DNA of 6,985 nt. Source: Limnoglobus sp. (GTDB lineage Bacteria > Planctomycetota > Planctomycetia > Gemmatales > Gemmataceae). Under the pieces are notes generated by a model, which saw only the letters and a list, made by a program, of their open reading frames with translations, was not told the origin of the DNA and did no database searches. Position numbers and translations under genes: made by a program. Shown in pieces: positions 5,912-6,985 of the stretch (its first letter is position 1; each line of letters opens with the position of its first letter). The DNA lies in contig JANXNT010000316.1 in assembly GCA_025353985.1 (NCBI GenBank), forward strand, positions 1-6,985, written 5' to 3'.

Positions 5912-6952
5912 ATGGAGCGGCGACGGTTTCTGGCGAACACCCCTGTTGGCACGTTTGCGCCGCTGTTGCCGGAACTTCCGGAACCAACGCACGCGGAATA
6001 TGCCTTGCTGCGCGTGTCTCGCCGCGCGATGGCGACGAAGTTCGAGATCGCGATTCCGTACGGCACCCCCGATGCTCTCGCGGCTGCTTCTGATGCGCTC
6101 GATCTCATCGATGACCTCGAAGACCAACTCACGATTTATCACGATAGCGAACTGATGCAGATCAACGAGACGGCCGCAAATGATTGGGTGGTCGTCGAAC
6201 CGAAGCTGTTTCAATTGCTGCAAACGTGTGCGACATATACGCTCGAAACTGGGGGGGCGTTCGATGCCGCTACGGGGGCACTTACCGAGGCGTGGGGCTT
6301 CCAACGCAGGCAAGGCAGCGTGCCATCGCCACTTCAACGTTCCGAGGCGATGGCGAAAACCGGGATGCGGCATGTGATGTTGAACGCGGAAACGCGGTCT
6401 GTAAAGTACCGTCAATCTGGCTTGAAGCTGAACCTCGGCAGTATTGGCAAAGGTTACGCTCTCGATTGTGCGGCGGATATGCTGCAAACGCGCTGGGGCA
6501 TTCGCTCGGCGTTGTTGCACGGTGGCGGCAGTAGCGTGCGGGCGATTGGCGTGCCGCCAGACGATACGCGCGGCTGGCCGATTGCGATTCGCCACCCGTG
6601 GGACACCGCCCGAACGCTCGGTATGGTGCGCCTCAAAGGCTGCGGTTTCGCAACCTCAGCGGCCACATTCCAGTATTTCGACTACAACGGTAAGAAGCTG
6701 GGGCACGTGCTCGACCCGCGAACCGGTTGGCCCGCAGACGGTACCGCCAGTGCGAGTGTGGTGGCCCAAACCGCAGCCGAAGCCGATGCGTATTCCACGG
6801 CGTATTTCGTACTCGGTGCCGATACGAAACGACACCTGGGTAGCGTGATCCTGACCGATTGCGACACGCTGGCAATCGATCTGCCCAGCGATCTGTATTC
6901 CCCGGCATCGTTTCGCGAACGCTACCTGAACGACTTGAGCTTCCCCGATTGA
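5912..6952 (+). CDS. apbE: FAD:protein FMN transferase (ApbE family)
   Basis: A 346-residue protein from the preferred start (348 from the in-frame ATG at 5906). ApbE enzymes move FMN from FAD onto a Thr or Ser of target proteins, using Mg2+, on the outer face of the membrane. Family signs, numbered from 5906: AMATKFEI (41-48), GGAFDAATGAL (116-125), LGSIGKGYALD (177-187), HGGGSS (205-210), FATSAATFQYF (248-258), HVLDPRTGWPA (267-277) and AEADAYSTAYFVLG (291-304). The last includes the Asp/Thr pair typical of the metal site. The N-terminus MERRRFLANTPVG looks like a weak twin-arginine signal, although the hydrophobic stretch is short; no lipobox Cys is present. The length is normal. No target with the S/T-G-A-S/T flavinylation motif is visible in the window. 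It may be followed by another gene: an ATG at 6969 opens a frame to the window end. Confidence 0.9.
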   Translation: MERRRFLANTPVGTFAPLLPELPEPTHAEYALLRVSRRAMATKFEIAIPYGTPDALAAASDALDLIDDLEDQLTIYHDSELMQINETAANDWVVVEPKLFQLLQTCATYTLETGGAFDAATGALTEAWGFQRRQGSVPSPLQRSEAMAKTGMRHVMLNAETRSVKYRQSGLKLNLGSIGKGYALDCAADMLQTRWGIRSALLHGGGSSVRAIGVPPDDTRGWPIAIRHPWDTARTLGMVRLKGCGFATSAATFQYFDYNGKKLGHVLDPRTGWPADGTASASVVAQTAAEADAYSTAYFVLGADTKRHLGSVILTDCDTLAIDLPSDLYSPASFRERYLNDLSFPD

Positions 6953-6985
6953 TGGAATCCCTCTCATCATGATCCCAACTTCCGT

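Noticed and set aside
5740..6155. Plus-strand frames overlapping the start of the ApbE gene
   Set aside because: They overlap the well-supported ApbE frame, are Arg/Ser-rich as expected for shifted GC-rich frames, and show no domain.
6969..6985. Possible start of another gene (ATG, reading MIPTS)
   Set aside because: Only 17 bases remain and no clear ribosome-binding site precedes it, so it cannot be supported.

Overview
The window looks like a chromosomal segment of a planctomycete, most probably a Gemmataceae relative (Gemmata/Zavarzinella type). This is inferred from gene content: a fused membrane/spermidine-synthase-like protein, a small secreted beta-rich protein, the MPMHDW-type DUF4058 family, and a large FG-GAP/VCBS protein with a heme-c motif. 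It also fits the high-GC codon use. No rRNA, tRNA, CRISPR array or transposase is visible.

Layout: (1) 1-1844 (+) holds the 3' part of a polytopic membrane protein fused to a spermidine synthase/methyltransferase domain; its start lies before the window. (2) 1853-2263 (-) is a small secreted protein, convergent with gene 1. (3) 2366-2467 is a scar: a 5' scrap of a DUF4058 gene joined exactly to a 24-bp palindromic repeat that also forms the 3' end of gene 1. (4) 2442-3307 (-) is a compact unit read as hicB, then hicA, then a gene of the family labelled 'ADP-ribosylation/crystallin J1'. The hicA toxin carries an in-frame TAG at codon 8 but is otherwise intact to its natural end. A near-perfect 16-bp palindrome overlaps a candidate -10 box upstream of hicB. 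(5) 3435-4097 (+) is a complete DUF4058 gene whose first 55 bases and leader are paralogous to the scrap at 2366-2444. (6) 4117-5646 (-) is a membrane-anchored or exported FG-GAP beta-propeller protein with one CxxCH heme site. (7) 5912-6952 (+) is an ApbE-type FAD:protein FMN transferase, divergent from gene 6.

The most interesting part is 2366-3490. A HicBA toxin-antitoxin unit with a neighbouring orphan gene sits between two partial duplicates of a DUF4058 5' end, with a palindromic or gene-fragment repeat at the left junction. The toxin has been silenced by one stop codon while the antitoxin stays open. I read this as a decayed or domesticated toxin-antitoxin cassette in a recombination-prone spot, not as a complete new system. 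The flanking genes suggest envelope and periplasmic redox functions (heme protein, FMN transferase), but nothing in the window shows that they act together.
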